Shown: in pieces, positions 45,453 to 53,880 of the stretch
How positions within the stretch are numbered: the first letter of the stretch is position 1
Layout of the letters: every line of letters begins with the position of its first letter
Origin: Colwellia sp.
GTDB lineage: Bacteria > Pseudomonadota > Gammaproteobacteria > Enterobacterales > Alteromonadaceae
Length of the DNA stretch: 64,000 nucleotides
NCBI GenBank assembly: GCA_029938115.1
Contig: JAPYOP010000001.1
Span: 1-64,000 of the forward strand
Reading direction: 5' to 3'
Notes under the pieces: model-generated
Seen by the model: the letters and a program-made list of their open reading frames with translations, nothing else
Database searches by the model: none
What the model was told of the DNA's origin: nothing
Translations under genes and position numbers: made by a program

Positions 45453-45833
45453 ATGTTCAGTCATATTATGATTGGTGCGAATGATGTAGAAAAGTCGAAA
45501 GTTTTCTATGACGCAATTTTAGGCGCCATGGGTTACGAACCGGGTGTAACTGACGAAAAAGGACGCTGCTTTTATTTTACTAAAACGGGTGTTTTTGCCC
45601 TCAGTAAACCTATAGATGGTGAGTCTGCTTGTCATGGAAATGGTTCTACTATTGGTTTCTCAGCAAAGACCTCTGATATAGCCGATGCTTGGTATGCAGC
45701 TGGTCTCGCGAGTGGCGGTACTGCTTGTGAAGAGCCTCCAGGAGTGCGAGAAGGAACTATTGGTAAATTATATTTAGCTTATTTACGTGACCCTTCAAAT
45801 AACAAGGTTTGTGCTCTTCATCGGATGGATTGA
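45453..45833 (+). CDS. VOC-family (glyoxalase-like) protein
   Basis: A 126-residue VOC protein. MFSHIMIGANDVEKSKVFYD has the first metal-ligand histidine; the second half has GNGSTIGFSAKT and ends LYLAYLRDPSNNKVCALHR. A strong AGGAGAAATAC ribosome-binding site precedes the start. It resembles glyoxalase/bleomycin-resistance-type proteins found singly in many proteobacteria. Substrate unknown. Confidence 0.83.
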   Translation: MFSHIMIGANDVEKSKVFYDAILGAMGYEPGVTDEKGRCFYFTKTGVFALSKPIDGESACHGNGSTIGFSAKTSDIADAWYAAGLASGGTACEEPPGVREGTIGKLYLAYLRDPSNNKVCALHRMD

Positions 45834-45883
45834 TGTTGCGCTTAGCAAAACTTTAATCTTTTAAGTGTCTACCGAGCCAATTT

Positions 45884-46393
45884 ATGATCGTTTGCGAAAC
45901 CACGCGCCTTGTTATTAGGCACTTTGAACTAAGGGATGCCGCTTATGTATTAGCGCAGCTCAATGAAGCGTCTTTTATTCAATTCATTGCCGATAAGCAA
46001 GTGCGAAGTATTATTGACGCAGAAAAATACTTAAAAGATGGTCCAATGGCTAGCTATGACAAGTTTGGTTTCGGTCTAAATATAGTGTTGTTGAAACACA
46101 GTGGTGCTCCGATAGGTATGTGTGGTTTACTAAAAAGAACTGAGCTTGAGTATCCAGATCTCGGCTATGCACTTTTACCAAAGTATTGGGGTAAGGGCTA
46201 TGCTACAGAAGCGAGTAAAGCCATTCTAAATAATGCGATTAACATACATAAGAAAAATGTTGTCTTGGGAGTTACTCTTGCTAATAACCAAACATCGAAT
46301 TGCTTGCTAACACGGTTAGGTTTTACTCAAAATGGTATCATTGAACTGTATGGCTCTGAAAATAACCTTTATGAATATAGGCCAAGCAGCTAG
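45884..46393 (+). CDS. GNAT-family N-acetyltransferase (RimJ/RimL type)
   Basis: A 169-residue acetyltransferase of the GNAT_3 type. ETTRLVIRHFELRDAAYVLA at the N-terminus, LGYALLPKYWGKGYATEASK as acetyl-CoA site (around residues 93-112) and NCLLTRLGFTQNG near the end are typical. Relatives acetylate ribosomal-protein N-termini or small molecules. It is 50 bases after the second VOC gene and is the last of the small accessory genes. Confidence 0.85.
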   Translation: MIVCETTRLVIRHFELRDAAYVLAQLNEASFIQFIADKQVRSIIDAEKYLKDGPMASYDKFGFGLNIVLLKHSGAPIGMCGLLKRTELEYPDLGYALLPKYWGKGYATEASKAILNNAINIHKKNVVLGVTLANNQTSNCLLTRLGFTQNGIIELYGSENNLYEYRPSS

Positions 46394-46454
46394 CTATTTA
46401 TAGTATCTTTTAATGGGATGATGCCAATTGACTTCGACAGCCACATCACTCTTC

Positions 46455-48290
46455 TTATTGATTAAGCGCTAACAATTTTACTCTATTGGATTGTCGCCAA
46501 TGCTCAGAGGCATTTTCATCAATGTACAAGGAGTAAAAATCATAATTAACATCAATATTGGGTGTACTGCACAATAGCAGAGCTACATCTAAACTGAGTG
46601 TTTGCCTGCCCGCTAACTGCGCTTGTTCAAAAGTACGCTGAGCATGAACAATAAATTCTTCAACTTGCTGAGTTTCTTTTGCTAATAGCGTTTTAAGGTA
46701 AGAGTTTTGTGCATTATCAGTGCTGACACTATCAACTAATGCTTGTGCCTCTTGCAATCGTTCTTGTTTAATATAGTGCAATACTAATTGCTTGCGACTT
46801 GATTGAGCAACCCAATGATTGGGTGTTAACTTTGTGAATTCTAAAACTTGTTTTAAATGTGGCTCTTTATCTTGAGGCGTTTTGGCAAATATCGCGTAGT
46901 GGAATGGTACTTTAGCAAAATGATAAATAGGCAACTGATAAGCGTTCATTTTATTTTCTGCTTGGCGGAGATATGAGTATTTATCATCTGTTTGTTTATG
47001 CTTGTACGCCAAGATTGAAAGATAAGTCAGCGCGTCTATTTCTCGTGATTTATCGGTTGCCTCAATCGCCAATTGAGCGGATCTTAATAAACTTTTTTTA
47101 ACAGCAGCGTAGTCATTAATATGATGATCTAACCACGACTGTGCATACCAAGCATCAGCCAGCCTTGATAAGTCATTGATCATTTCAAACGATTTAATCG
47201 CTAAAGTTAACTTTTCAGTACTGAGTTGAAATAGATCCTTGCGGGTTAAAATGGTGCTTTGATAAAGAAGGGCATTACCTAACTGAAGCCAATTATCTTG
47301 TGTTCTGGCATTCGTTGCCAATTTTTCAGACAAGGCCATTGCCTTGTCAAACTCATTCGTTTCTATATAAATATTAATAAGTTGGCAAAGAATAATACTG
47401 TCTTGTGGGTACTGTTGATGAGCAATAGACAGACGCGACTTTTTAAACTCGGGTGATTGAGGGCTATTCAATAATGGGTAAATAAATGGCTGGCTTAAAT
47501 GCTCTAATAACTGCTGAGCAATACCTTCATTAGAATTGGCAGATAGTTGCCCTTGCCAATCAGCATAAGGGCCTTTTAACAGAAAATCTAAATACACCTT
47601 TTGCTGATAATTGCGTATTTTTCCCGTTAATATAAAAGGATGTTGTTTAGCCAAACTTGGGTATTCAAGCTCGGCAGAGGTGATAAAGGTTGCTGAACTT
47701 ATATGAGTTAACTCGGTAAAATCAAAGGTATCATTGTCTAGTAAAGTCAGACTGTTTTTTAACTTCGGGTCAATAATGGCTATATAAGCTAAGTTGATTG
47801 TTGAAGCGACATTTTCTTCCGGGGTGCTTTTCTGCCATTGAACAAAGCTAACCATAGTCACTAAAAAGGTAACCATTAACGCATAGGGCCAATAGCTAAT
47901 GGGTGTAGCTTTAACGGGAAAAGAGTTTTCTTTTAATTGGCCATCAGTTATTTTTACTTCATCAGCCAATATTTCAGTTGATGATAAAACCTCAACTTTT
48001 TTTTCTGCTCTCAATTGCCATTGATAACCACGCTTTGAAAAGGTTTTAATCGCATCACTGCCAAATAGGATTCTTAAATGGCTAATGTTTTGAAAAACAG
48101 CTTGCTCAGAAACCATTTTTCCTTGCCAAACATGAGACAAAATATCTTCCTTGCTTAGCACTTTATCTGCGCTTTCAAGTAATAGTACTAATACTTTCGC
48201 TTCATTATGGCGAATTGAGATAGTTTCACCATTTTTCATCAAAACTAAGCTGGTACTATCAAATTCGAACTCTTTAATTTTATAACGCAT
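46455..48290 (-). CDS. CadC-like membrane transcriptional regulator
   Basis: A 611-residue protein with an N-terminal OmpR/PhoB-type winged helix (about residues 1-95: VLVLLLESADKVLSKEDILS, then SHLRILFGSDAIKTFSKRGY), a linker, one transmembrane helix (about 133-152) and a large periplasmic part of helical TPR-like repeats (LADAWYAQSWLDHHINDYAA). CadC and ToxR share this one-component layout: the periplasmic domain senses and the cytoplasmic winged helix binds DNA. The target is unknown; the nearest divergent gene encodes the exported methyltransferase-like protein 420 bp away. Confidence 0.85.
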   Translation of the reverse strand: MRYKIKEFEFDSTSLVLMKNGETISIRHNEAKVLVLLLESADKVLSKEDILSHVWQGKMVSEQAVFQNISHLRILFGSDAIKTFSKRGYQWQLRAEKKVEVLSSTEILADEVKITDGQLKENSFPVKATPISYWPYALMVTFLVTMVSFVQWQKSTPEENVASTINLAYIAIIDPKLKNSLTLLDNDTFDFTELTHISSATFITSAELEYPSLAKQHPFILTGKIRNYQQKVYLDFLLKGPYADWQGQLSANSNEGIAQQLLEHLSQPFIYPLLNSPQSPEFKKSRLSIAHQQYPQDSIILCQLINIYIETNEFDKAMALSEKLATNARTQDNWLQLGNALLYQSTILTRKDLFQLSTEKLTLAIKSFEMINDLSRLADAWYAQSWLDHHINDYAAVKKSLLRSAQLAIEATDKSREIDALTYLSILAYKHKQTDDKYSYLRQAENKMNAYQLPIYHFAKVPFHYAIFAKTPQDKEPHLKQVLEFTKLTPNHWVAQSSRKQLVLHYIKQERLQEAQALVDSVSTDNAQNSYLKTLLAKETQQVEEFIVHAQRTFEQAQLAGRQTLSLDVALLLCSTPNIDVNYDFYSLYIDENASEHWRQSNRVKLLALNQ

Positions 48291-48709
48291 TATTGATCAT
48301 AGTTAACATATTAATCACAGTATCTGCCTTATATCTTAGCTTATCATGGCCTAAAGTTGTTACTCAATTGTTACATTTAAAAGGTGAAGTGTAGGTTTTC
48401 AGCGTTAAGACGAATTCCAATTATTTCAAAGTGTGACTGTGTTTTTTGATGATTGTTTATTTAAAAATAATCATCCAATAATTATACTTTTCCTTTTGCT
48501 TCCTAAGATGCGCTATGGCTGACGTTCAAGCGAATAAAATTATTATAAAAACCTCCTGAAATTTCTATCATGGCAAATTATAGATTTTTTATAAGATTAG
48601 TTAGCAAGCTCCTGTTCAAATCCCTCCACTAAATCGCAGTACTTCACTTGGTATAAATACAGCGATTAAATTTAAGCCAAAATTCAACATAAAACTAAAG
48701 GACATTTTC
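48291..48709. other. Divergent intergenic region with one hairpin
   Basis: About 420 bases between the CadC-like and methyltransferase genes. The only structure seen is GATGATT (48448-48454) pairing with AATCATC (48469-48475) around an AT-rich loop. No ORF with a convincing start was found. Confidence 0.4.
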
Positions 48710-49432
48710 ATGAGAAAAATCTTATTACCGCTATTAATGTTATCAACATTAAGCTCACAAGCTCTTATTGCTGCAGACTTTTCAGAGAGTATCAAACAAG
48801 CGATGAAATCAGAGAGTCGCTCTGATAATGAGAAAAAGCGAGATAGAAACAGAAAACCAGTAGAAACGTTGAAATTTTTCGGCATAACAGATGATATGAA
48901 AGTTTTAGAATTGGTACCCGGTGGTGCTTGGTATACAAAACTATTAGCGCCTGCGCTTAGAGATAACGGCCAGTTTTATTTAAGCCTTGGCACAAAAAGA
49001 CTTAAAGAATCACTACTGAACAAAAAGCCTTTTGATAAAGTTAAATTAGTGGGCAGTGAAGGATACGAATTCGAAAACCTAAACTTTGAAGTGAATGATT
49101 TCGATGCGGTACTTACTTTCCGTAATTATCATAATTTTGATGAGAATGAACGTGCCAGTGTTAATAACGCTGCTTTTAAGGCATTAAAACCAGGTGGTGT
49201 GTATGGTGTAGTTGATCATACCCGCAGACATATGCAAAAGAAGAATGATGAAAATGGTCGACGTTTTGATCCGGTACTAGCGATTAAAGAAATTCAACAA
49301 GCTGGTTTCATTTTAGTTGATTACTCAGACATACATTATAAAGCAGACGATGAATTGCGTTTTGAAGTGGGCAGAAAAACAGTGCGAGGTAACTCAGATC
49401 GCTTCACTTTATTATTTAAAAAACCAGAGTAA
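48710..49432 (+). CDS. Exported class I SAM-methyltransferase-like protein
   Basis: A 240-residue protein with a clear signal peptide (MRKILLPLLMLSTLSSQALI, cleavage after AA near residue 22-23). The mature part is a Rossmann-type methyltransferase of the COG4798 kind: MKVLELVPGGAWYTKLLAPA is motif I, FDAVLTFRNYHNF motif IV, ALKPGGVYGVVDH the post-IV strand. SAM is not known to be abundant in the periplasm, so either the fold has another use or the signal acts as an anchor. It has no operon partner. Confidence 0.82.
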   Translation: MRKILLPLLMLSTLSSQALIAADFSESIKQAMKSESRSDNEKKRDRNRKPVETLKFFGITDDMKVLELVPGGAWYTKLLAPALRDNGQFYLSLGTKRLKESLLNKKPFDKVKLVGSEGYEFENLNFEVNDFDAVLTFRNYHNFDENERASVNNAAFKALKPGGVYGVVDHTRRHMQKKNDENGRRFDPVLAIKEIQQAGFILVDYSDIHYKADDELRFEVGRKTVRGNSDRFTLLFKKPE

Positions 49433-49457
49433 TTGAAAAAAACAGAGTAATTAAAAA

Positions 49458-49528
49458 ATCCAAGGTGAAAATTTTTGCCTTGGATCTCAGGTCTATTGAT
49501 GGTGAGTGGAAAATCCCCATCACTCACC
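49458..49528. other. Two hairpins between the methyltransferase and MATE genes
   Basis: ATCCAAGG/CCTTGGAT (49458-49465 with 49478-49485) and GGTGAGTG/CACTCACC (49501-49508 with 49521-49528) are perfect stems. The first has no T-run but probably ends the upstream transcript; the second lies 30 bases before the MATE start and may be in its leader. Confidence 0.45.
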
Positions 49529-49558
49529 TCAGAAAATAGCGATTAAAAAGGACATGAA

Positions 49559-51001
49559 ATGAAACATTGTAAGCAACATTGGATGCTAAACACGCCAATA
49601 TTCAAGCTTATCTTGTCATGTTCTTTACCCATATTGCCGGCAGTTTTTCTGTTAGGTGCGTACGATTTATTTGAAACAGGGCTAATAGCAAGACTTTGCT
49701 CTACACATCTTGCCGCATTAAGTTTTAGTGCACCAGTAACGACGGCAATGACGGGAGTAGCCATTGCTATTTCTATTGCCACAAATAGCTGGATATGTCG
49801 GATTAAATCAGGCGTTAATCAAAACAGTAGTAGCAAAGATAAGGATGAACTGCAAAGCAATTTAGTACGATCTCTTGTTGTCGCGGCGTGTGCTACTTTT
49901 GTTTTATCTACACTATTATATTTATTTTCCCCGTCACTTTACTTGTTACTAGGCACTCAATCTTCGGCTCAACCTGCTATCGAGCTTGGCATGACATCGT
50001 TAGTAACCGAGTACACTGAGATCAGATTACTTGGTTGGATTCCTCTGGTAATCATTTGGCAAATTAATGGTATTTTGCGAAGTTACGGTTATATCAAGCA
50101 AGCCAGTTTATTATTAATCACTTGGATGTTAATAAAATCGATATTAAGTTTTAACTTAATTGGTGATGGACGTTGTTCTCAGCTACTAGATACCGGAATT
50201 TTGGGAGCGGGTTATGCTCATTTGATTGCAGATACGCTGTTTGCTTTTATCTCGCTGATTATTCTTTTTCGTGACTTGGGTATTCAAAAGCACCAAGTGT
50301 TAGCTATGAAGTGGCAGAACACTTTAAAGCAAATGTCGGTTACGGGCTTAAATGCAAGTCTGCAACAGTTATACCTCCCTATTTCAATTGGCTTACTTAC
50401 TTATTTTGTTGCGGTAATTGCTGAAGATAAAGTGGCTCTATTAAACATAATATTTCGTATCGAGGCATTTGGCTTATTTGTTCCTATGGTTTTTACCGCT
50501 TCAATACCTAGCATATTAGCTGCAAATTGGTGGGCAGGAAAAATTGACAGAGTAAAGGCCTTAATTATTCAGGGTGTTGTTATTATTGTTGTTACCCAAG
50601 TATTGCTTGCTTTGGTGTTGTATTTTAATGCCGAAACTATTGCCGCTGAAATTAGTCAAAGTTCACACTTGCAACAATATATTCAGCAATACCTTATTTT
50701 TGTCCCTATCAGTTTTATCGGCGCAGGATGCACCATGCTGGCATTGTCATGTTTAAATGCGATAGAGAAGTCGGGTAAAGCTAGCACTTTAGGTTTTGCT
50801 CATAAAATTGTGTTGTTATTACTATTTTCAGTGATAGGTGGCTGGTATGCCTCAATAATGGGTATGCTTGTCGGTATCGCACTGGCTCATATATTGTCAC
50901 TCATTATCGTCGCTAAATTGTTTATTCGAGAAATATGGCGAAAAGATATCATTGTTGAAGATCAACCTTATCGTTTATTGACATTATCAAACATGAAATA
51001 A
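49559..51001 (+). CDS. MATE-family efflux transporter
   Basis: A 480-residue membrane protein with 12 hydrophobic segments in two related halves (the first near LSCSLPILPAVFLLGAYDLFE, the second near LKQMSVTGLNASLQQLYLPI). The layout and sequence feel like MATE Na+/H+-coupled drug or metabolite exporters of the NorM/DinF type. The substrate cannot be read from sequence. AAAGGACATGA serves as ribosome-binding region. It stands alone. Confidence 0.83.
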   Translation: MKHCKQHWMLNTPIFKLILSCSLPILPAVFLLGAYDLFETGLIARLCSTHLAALSFSAPVTTAMTGVAIAISIATNSWICRIKSGVNQNSSSKDKDELQSNLVRSLVVAACATFVLSTLLYLFSPSLYLLLGTQSSAQPAIELGMTSLVTEYTEIRLLGWIPLVIIWQINGILRSYGYIKQASLLLITWMLIKSILSFNLIGDGRCSQLLDTGILGAGYAHLIADTLFAFISLIILFRDLGIQKHQVLAMKWQNTLKQMSVTGLNASLQQLYLPISIGLLTYFVAVIAEDKVALLNIIFRIEAFGLFVPMVFTASIPSILAANWWAGKIDRVKALIIQGVVIIVVTQVLLALVLYFNAETIAAEISQSSHLQQYIQQYLIFVPISFIGAGCTMLALSCLNAIEKSGKASTLGFAHKIVLLLLFSVIGGWYASIMGMLVGIALAHILSLIIVAKLFIREIWRKDIIVEDQPYRLLTLSNMK

Positions 51002-51264
51002 AATATCTGCTAATGTCGAATGGACAATTTAGCAACGTTTATAGAGTAGCTCTGCATGGCATTGCTCTATCTAAAATAACGCCCCGTTATCACTTTCTTT
51101 CATCTTTTTAGCCACTATTTTCAATTATTATCAATTAATTTAACTTTTTTGAAAAAATTAAATTTCTTTTCGTCCTCATTTTTGATGATGACTTTCCCAA
51201 TTGCTTGCTTTTTAATCTGTGTTTGGGTATTTTATTTTAAATTAAATAAAGATATTAGAACAAA

Positions 51265-51735
51265 ATGCACTTAAATGACATAGACATGCACCTTATTGCT
51301 ATTCTTCAGCGAGATGCTAGTATTGCGGTAGACAAGTTAGCCAAACGTGTTGGTTTAACCAAAACCCCGTGTTGGCGTCGTCTCCAGAAACTAGAGAAAA
51401 ATGGCATTATCAAGGGTAAAGTTGCTTTACTCGATGCTAAGTTATTAGATTTAAGTGTCTCTGTATTTGTGCAAGTAAAAACCAGTAAACATGACAGTGA
51501 TTGGTTAGCACAATTTTCGACAACTGTTTCAGCATTCCCTGAGGTGGTCGACTTTTATCGCATGAGCGGTGAATATGATTATTTACTGCGCGTTGTCGTT
51601 AAAGATATAGCCAGTTACGATGCTTTCTATCAACGCTTTATTCAAGCGACTAGCTTGACTGATGTAACCTCTAGTTTTGCCATGGAAGAGATTAAACGTT
51701 CTACTGAACTGCCTTTACCTCTTTCTAATAGTTAA
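51265..51735 (+). CDS. Lrp/AsnC-family transcriptional regulator
   Basis: A 156-residue regulator: N-terminal helix-turn-helix (IDMHLIAILQRDASIAVDKL, then AKRVGLTKTPCWRRLQKLEK) and a C-terminal RAM/ACT-like domain (YRMSGEYDYLLRVVVKDIASY) that usually senses an amino acid. It is 51 bp upstream of the class V aminotransferase gene on the same strand, and Lrp-type regulators often control the adjacent amino-acid gene. The link is therefore likely but not shown. Confidence 0.9.
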   Translation: MHLNDIDMHLIAILQRDASIAVDKLAKRVGLTKTPCWRRLQKLEKNGIIKGKVALLDAKLLDLSVSVFVQVKTSKHDSDWLAQFSTTVSAFPEVVDFYRMSGEYDYLLRVVVKDIASYDAFYQRFIQATSLTDVTSSFAMEEIKRSTELPLPLSNS

Positions 51736-51786
51736 CATGTAAGCGAGGTTGAAGCCTTGTATACGTAACATTATAAGGGTAACACC

Positions 51787-53334
51787 ATGTCGTTAGAGCA
51801 ACACTTTTCCAAATTTCGTCAGCACATCATTGGTCAGGATCTGGAGCATGAAATTAACGGAAAACAGCAAGCTGTTATCTATGCTGACTGGACCGCAAGT
51901 GGTCGTTTATATCAGCCAATAGAAGACTATATCAGTCATACCCTTGGTCCTTATGTGGCAAATACCCATACGGAAACTAACTTAACGGGCAGCACAATGA
52001 CGCATGCGTATCATGATGCGCAAAAAGTGATTAAACGCCATGTTAATGCTTGTGATAATGATATTTTAATTACCTCGGGTGCAGGTATGACCGATGTAGT
52101 TAACAAGTTTCAACGTATTTTAGGCCTCCGTATTCCTGAGCGCATGGCAGAGCAAGTTAACTTTAGTGAAGAAGATAAACCGGTCGTTTTTATCACTCAC
52201 ATGGAGCATCACTCTAATCAAACTACTTGGTATGAATGTGATGTCACTTTGGAAATAGTATCAAGCGATGAGCATGGTTTGCCCTCACTCGCGCATTTAG
52301 TAACATTATTAGAACAATATAAAGATCGAAAAGTAAAAATTGGCTCTTTTACTGCTTGCTCTAATGTTACCGGTATTAAAACGCCCTATCATCAATTAGC
52401 TGAAGTGATGCATCAGCATGACGGTTTATGTTTTGTCGATTTTGCTTGTTCAGCCCCTTATGTTGATATTGATATGCATCCGGTAAATAAAGCACAAGCA
52501 TTAGATGCTATTTTCTTTTCGCCTCATAAATTTTTGGGTGGTCCCGGTAGCTCAGGTGTACTTATTTTTAATAAAATTTTATATCAAAATAAAGTGCCAG
52601 ATCATCCCGGTGGTGGCACGGTTACTTGGACAAATCCGTGGGGAGAACACAGCTTTTTTAATAATATTGAAGTACGTGAAGATGGCGGCACTCCGGGGTT
52701 TTTACAATGTATTCGTACAGCGTTAGCCATCAAAGTCAAAGATGCTATGGGCACAGCTAATATTGCAGCACGAGAGCAAGAGCTCACTGACTTTGTCATG
52801 GGTGAATTGAGTAAAAACGAGCAAGTAAATATGCTTGAACCATCAATCACAAAGCGTTTAGCAATAGTGTCGTTCTATATTACTAATGTGCATTACAATT
52901 TGGTAGTACGCTTACTAAATGATAAGTTTGGTATTCAAACTCGTGGTGGTTGTTCATGTGCAGGAACTTATGGTCATATTTTACTGAATGTTGATCACGA
53001 TACCTCGCAACAAATTACTCAGCAAATTGATGCAGGGGATTATTGTGAAAAACCCGGTTGGATTCGCGCATCTTTCCATCCAACCACAACAAATAATGAA
53101 GCCAAATTTGTTGTTGAGGCTATAAATGCTTTGACGAAAAGTATTACAGAGTGGTCGAAAGAATACCGTTTTAATCCAGCCACGGGTGATTTTGAAAAAC
53201 ATCGCAGCCCAGAAGAAAAGGAAATTACTTATGTTGGTATTGATGGTTTTAAACCTTTAAGTTGCAATGAGAGCCTTGCAATGTCTGTAAAAGCCGTGGA
53301 AAATAAATCCATATTGAAAAAGCTATTTAGCTAA
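51787..53334 (+). CDS. Class V aminotransferase, cysteine-desulfurase-like
   Basis: PLP enzyme of 515 residues, longer than IscS (404) or SufS (406). The PLP lysine is in FFSPHKFLGGPGSSG (Lys248), with TSGAGMTDVVNKF, THMEHHSN and VDFACSAPYVDID upstream in the class V order. The region where SufS has its catalytic cysteine reads TRGGCSCAGTYGH (Cys389 and Cys391). The C-terminal 80 residues (after EWSKEYRFNP) are an extension not found in IscS. It may release sulfur from cysteine or a related compound, but this subfamily has no function known to me. It follows an Lrp regulator and precedes iscX. Confidence 0.8.
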   Translation: MSLEQHFSKFRQHIIGQDLEHEINGKQQAVIYADWTASGRLYQPIEDYISHTLGPYVANTHTETNLTGSTMTHAYHDAQKVIKRHVNACDNDILITSGAGMTDVVNKFQRILGLRIPERMAEQVNFSEEDKPVVFITHMEHHSNQTTWYECDVTLEIVSSDEHGLPSLAHLVTLLEQYKDRKVKIGSFTACSNVTGIKTPYHQLAEVMHQHDGLCFVDFACSAPYVDIDMHPVNKAQALDAIFFSPHKFLGGPGSSGVLIFNKILYQNKVPDHPGGGTVTWTNPWGEHSFFNNIEVREDGGTPGFLQCIRTALAIKVKDAMGTANIAAREQELTDFVMGELSKNEQVNMLEPSITKRLAIVSFYITNVHYNLVVRLLNDKFGIQTRGGCSCAGTYGHILLNVDHDTSQQITQQIDAGDYCEKPGWIRASFHPTTTNNEAKFVVEAINALTKSITEWSKEYRFNPATGDFEKHRSPEEKEITYVGIDGFKPLSCNESLAMSVKAVENKSILKKLFS

Positions 53335-53346
53335 TACGTCAAAACA

Positions 53347-53487
53347 ATGAATGAAACTACTTTGTATACTCAGTTAAAACAGTGGTGGCAAACAGATTGC
53401 CCTTTTTGTAAAAAGGCAAGGTTGCTATTGTTGTGGCTTATACTAATGTTAGTTGTAGACTACTTTTGGTTTCATTTATTGTTTTAA
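53347..53487 (+). CDS. Small membrane protein with a CPFC motif
   Basis: A 46-codon ORF, MNETTLYTQLKQWWQTDCPF and CKKARLLLLWLILMLVVDYF in the middle. A CxxC pair (Cys18, Cys21) comes directly before a single hydrophobic helix. It starts 12 bases after the aminotransferase stop and ends 18 bases before iscX, so it could be co-transcribed with both. The ribosome-binding site is weak. Function unknown. Confidence 0.5.
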   Translation: MNETTLYTQLKQWWQTDCPFCKKARLLLLWLILMLVVDYFWFHLLF

Positions 53488-53505
53488 ACAACGGGCAGGT
53501 GGCTT

Positions 53506-53715
53506 ATGAGCTTTTCAGGATTAAAATGGGTAGACTCGTTAGAAATAGCACTTGACCTTATTGAAGAGCACCCAGACGTAGACCCTTTGACGTTGCATTT
53601 TACTGAACTTAGGCAGTGGGTGCTTGATCTTGAACGCTTTGATGATGATCCAAAACACTGCGGTGAACGTGTGCTTGAAGCCATTCAATTAGCGTGGATT
53701 GACGAAGCAGATTAA
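53506..53715 (+). CDS. iscX: Fe-S assembly adaptor IscX
   Basis: IscX of 69 residues (E. coli 66). GLKWVDSLEIALDLIEEHPD, then TLHFTELRQWVLDLERFDDD and AIQLAWIDEAD match the family; the acidic surface binds IscS and iron. In most gammaproteobacteria it ends the isc operon (after fdx). Here it follows a cysteine-desulfurase-like gene and a small CPFC peptide, with no iscU, hscBA or fdx. Downstream the usual isc-neighbour genes ndk and rlmN still follow. Confidence 0.92.
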   Translation: MSFSGLKWVDSLEIALDLIEEHPDVDPLTLHFTELRQWVLDLERFDDDPKHCGERVLEAIQLAWIDEAD

Positions 53716-53778
53716 CCTGCGCAAAAATCAGTTATTATTTTAATTACACCATTCTTCGTAATTCTATCTTTATAGCCT

Positions 53779-53806
53779 TTGCTGAATTGAAAATATCATC
53801 TATACT
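53779..53806 (+). promoter_or_regulatory. Predicted promoter of the malic enzyme gene
   Basis: TTGCTG (53779-53784) and TATACT (53801-53806) with a 16-base spacer, 75 bases upstream of the start codon. Confidence 0.4.
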
Positions 53807-53880
53807 CTAAGCATCTATTTACTCAGTGTATTTTCAATATTCATCGTATTAATGAACACCAACAAAAGCAGCAAATAATA

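Noticed and set aside
51041-51070. Hairpin with TAGAG/CTCTA after the MATE gene
   Set aside because: Imperfect stem with a large loop and no T-run; may be chance in AT-rich DNA.
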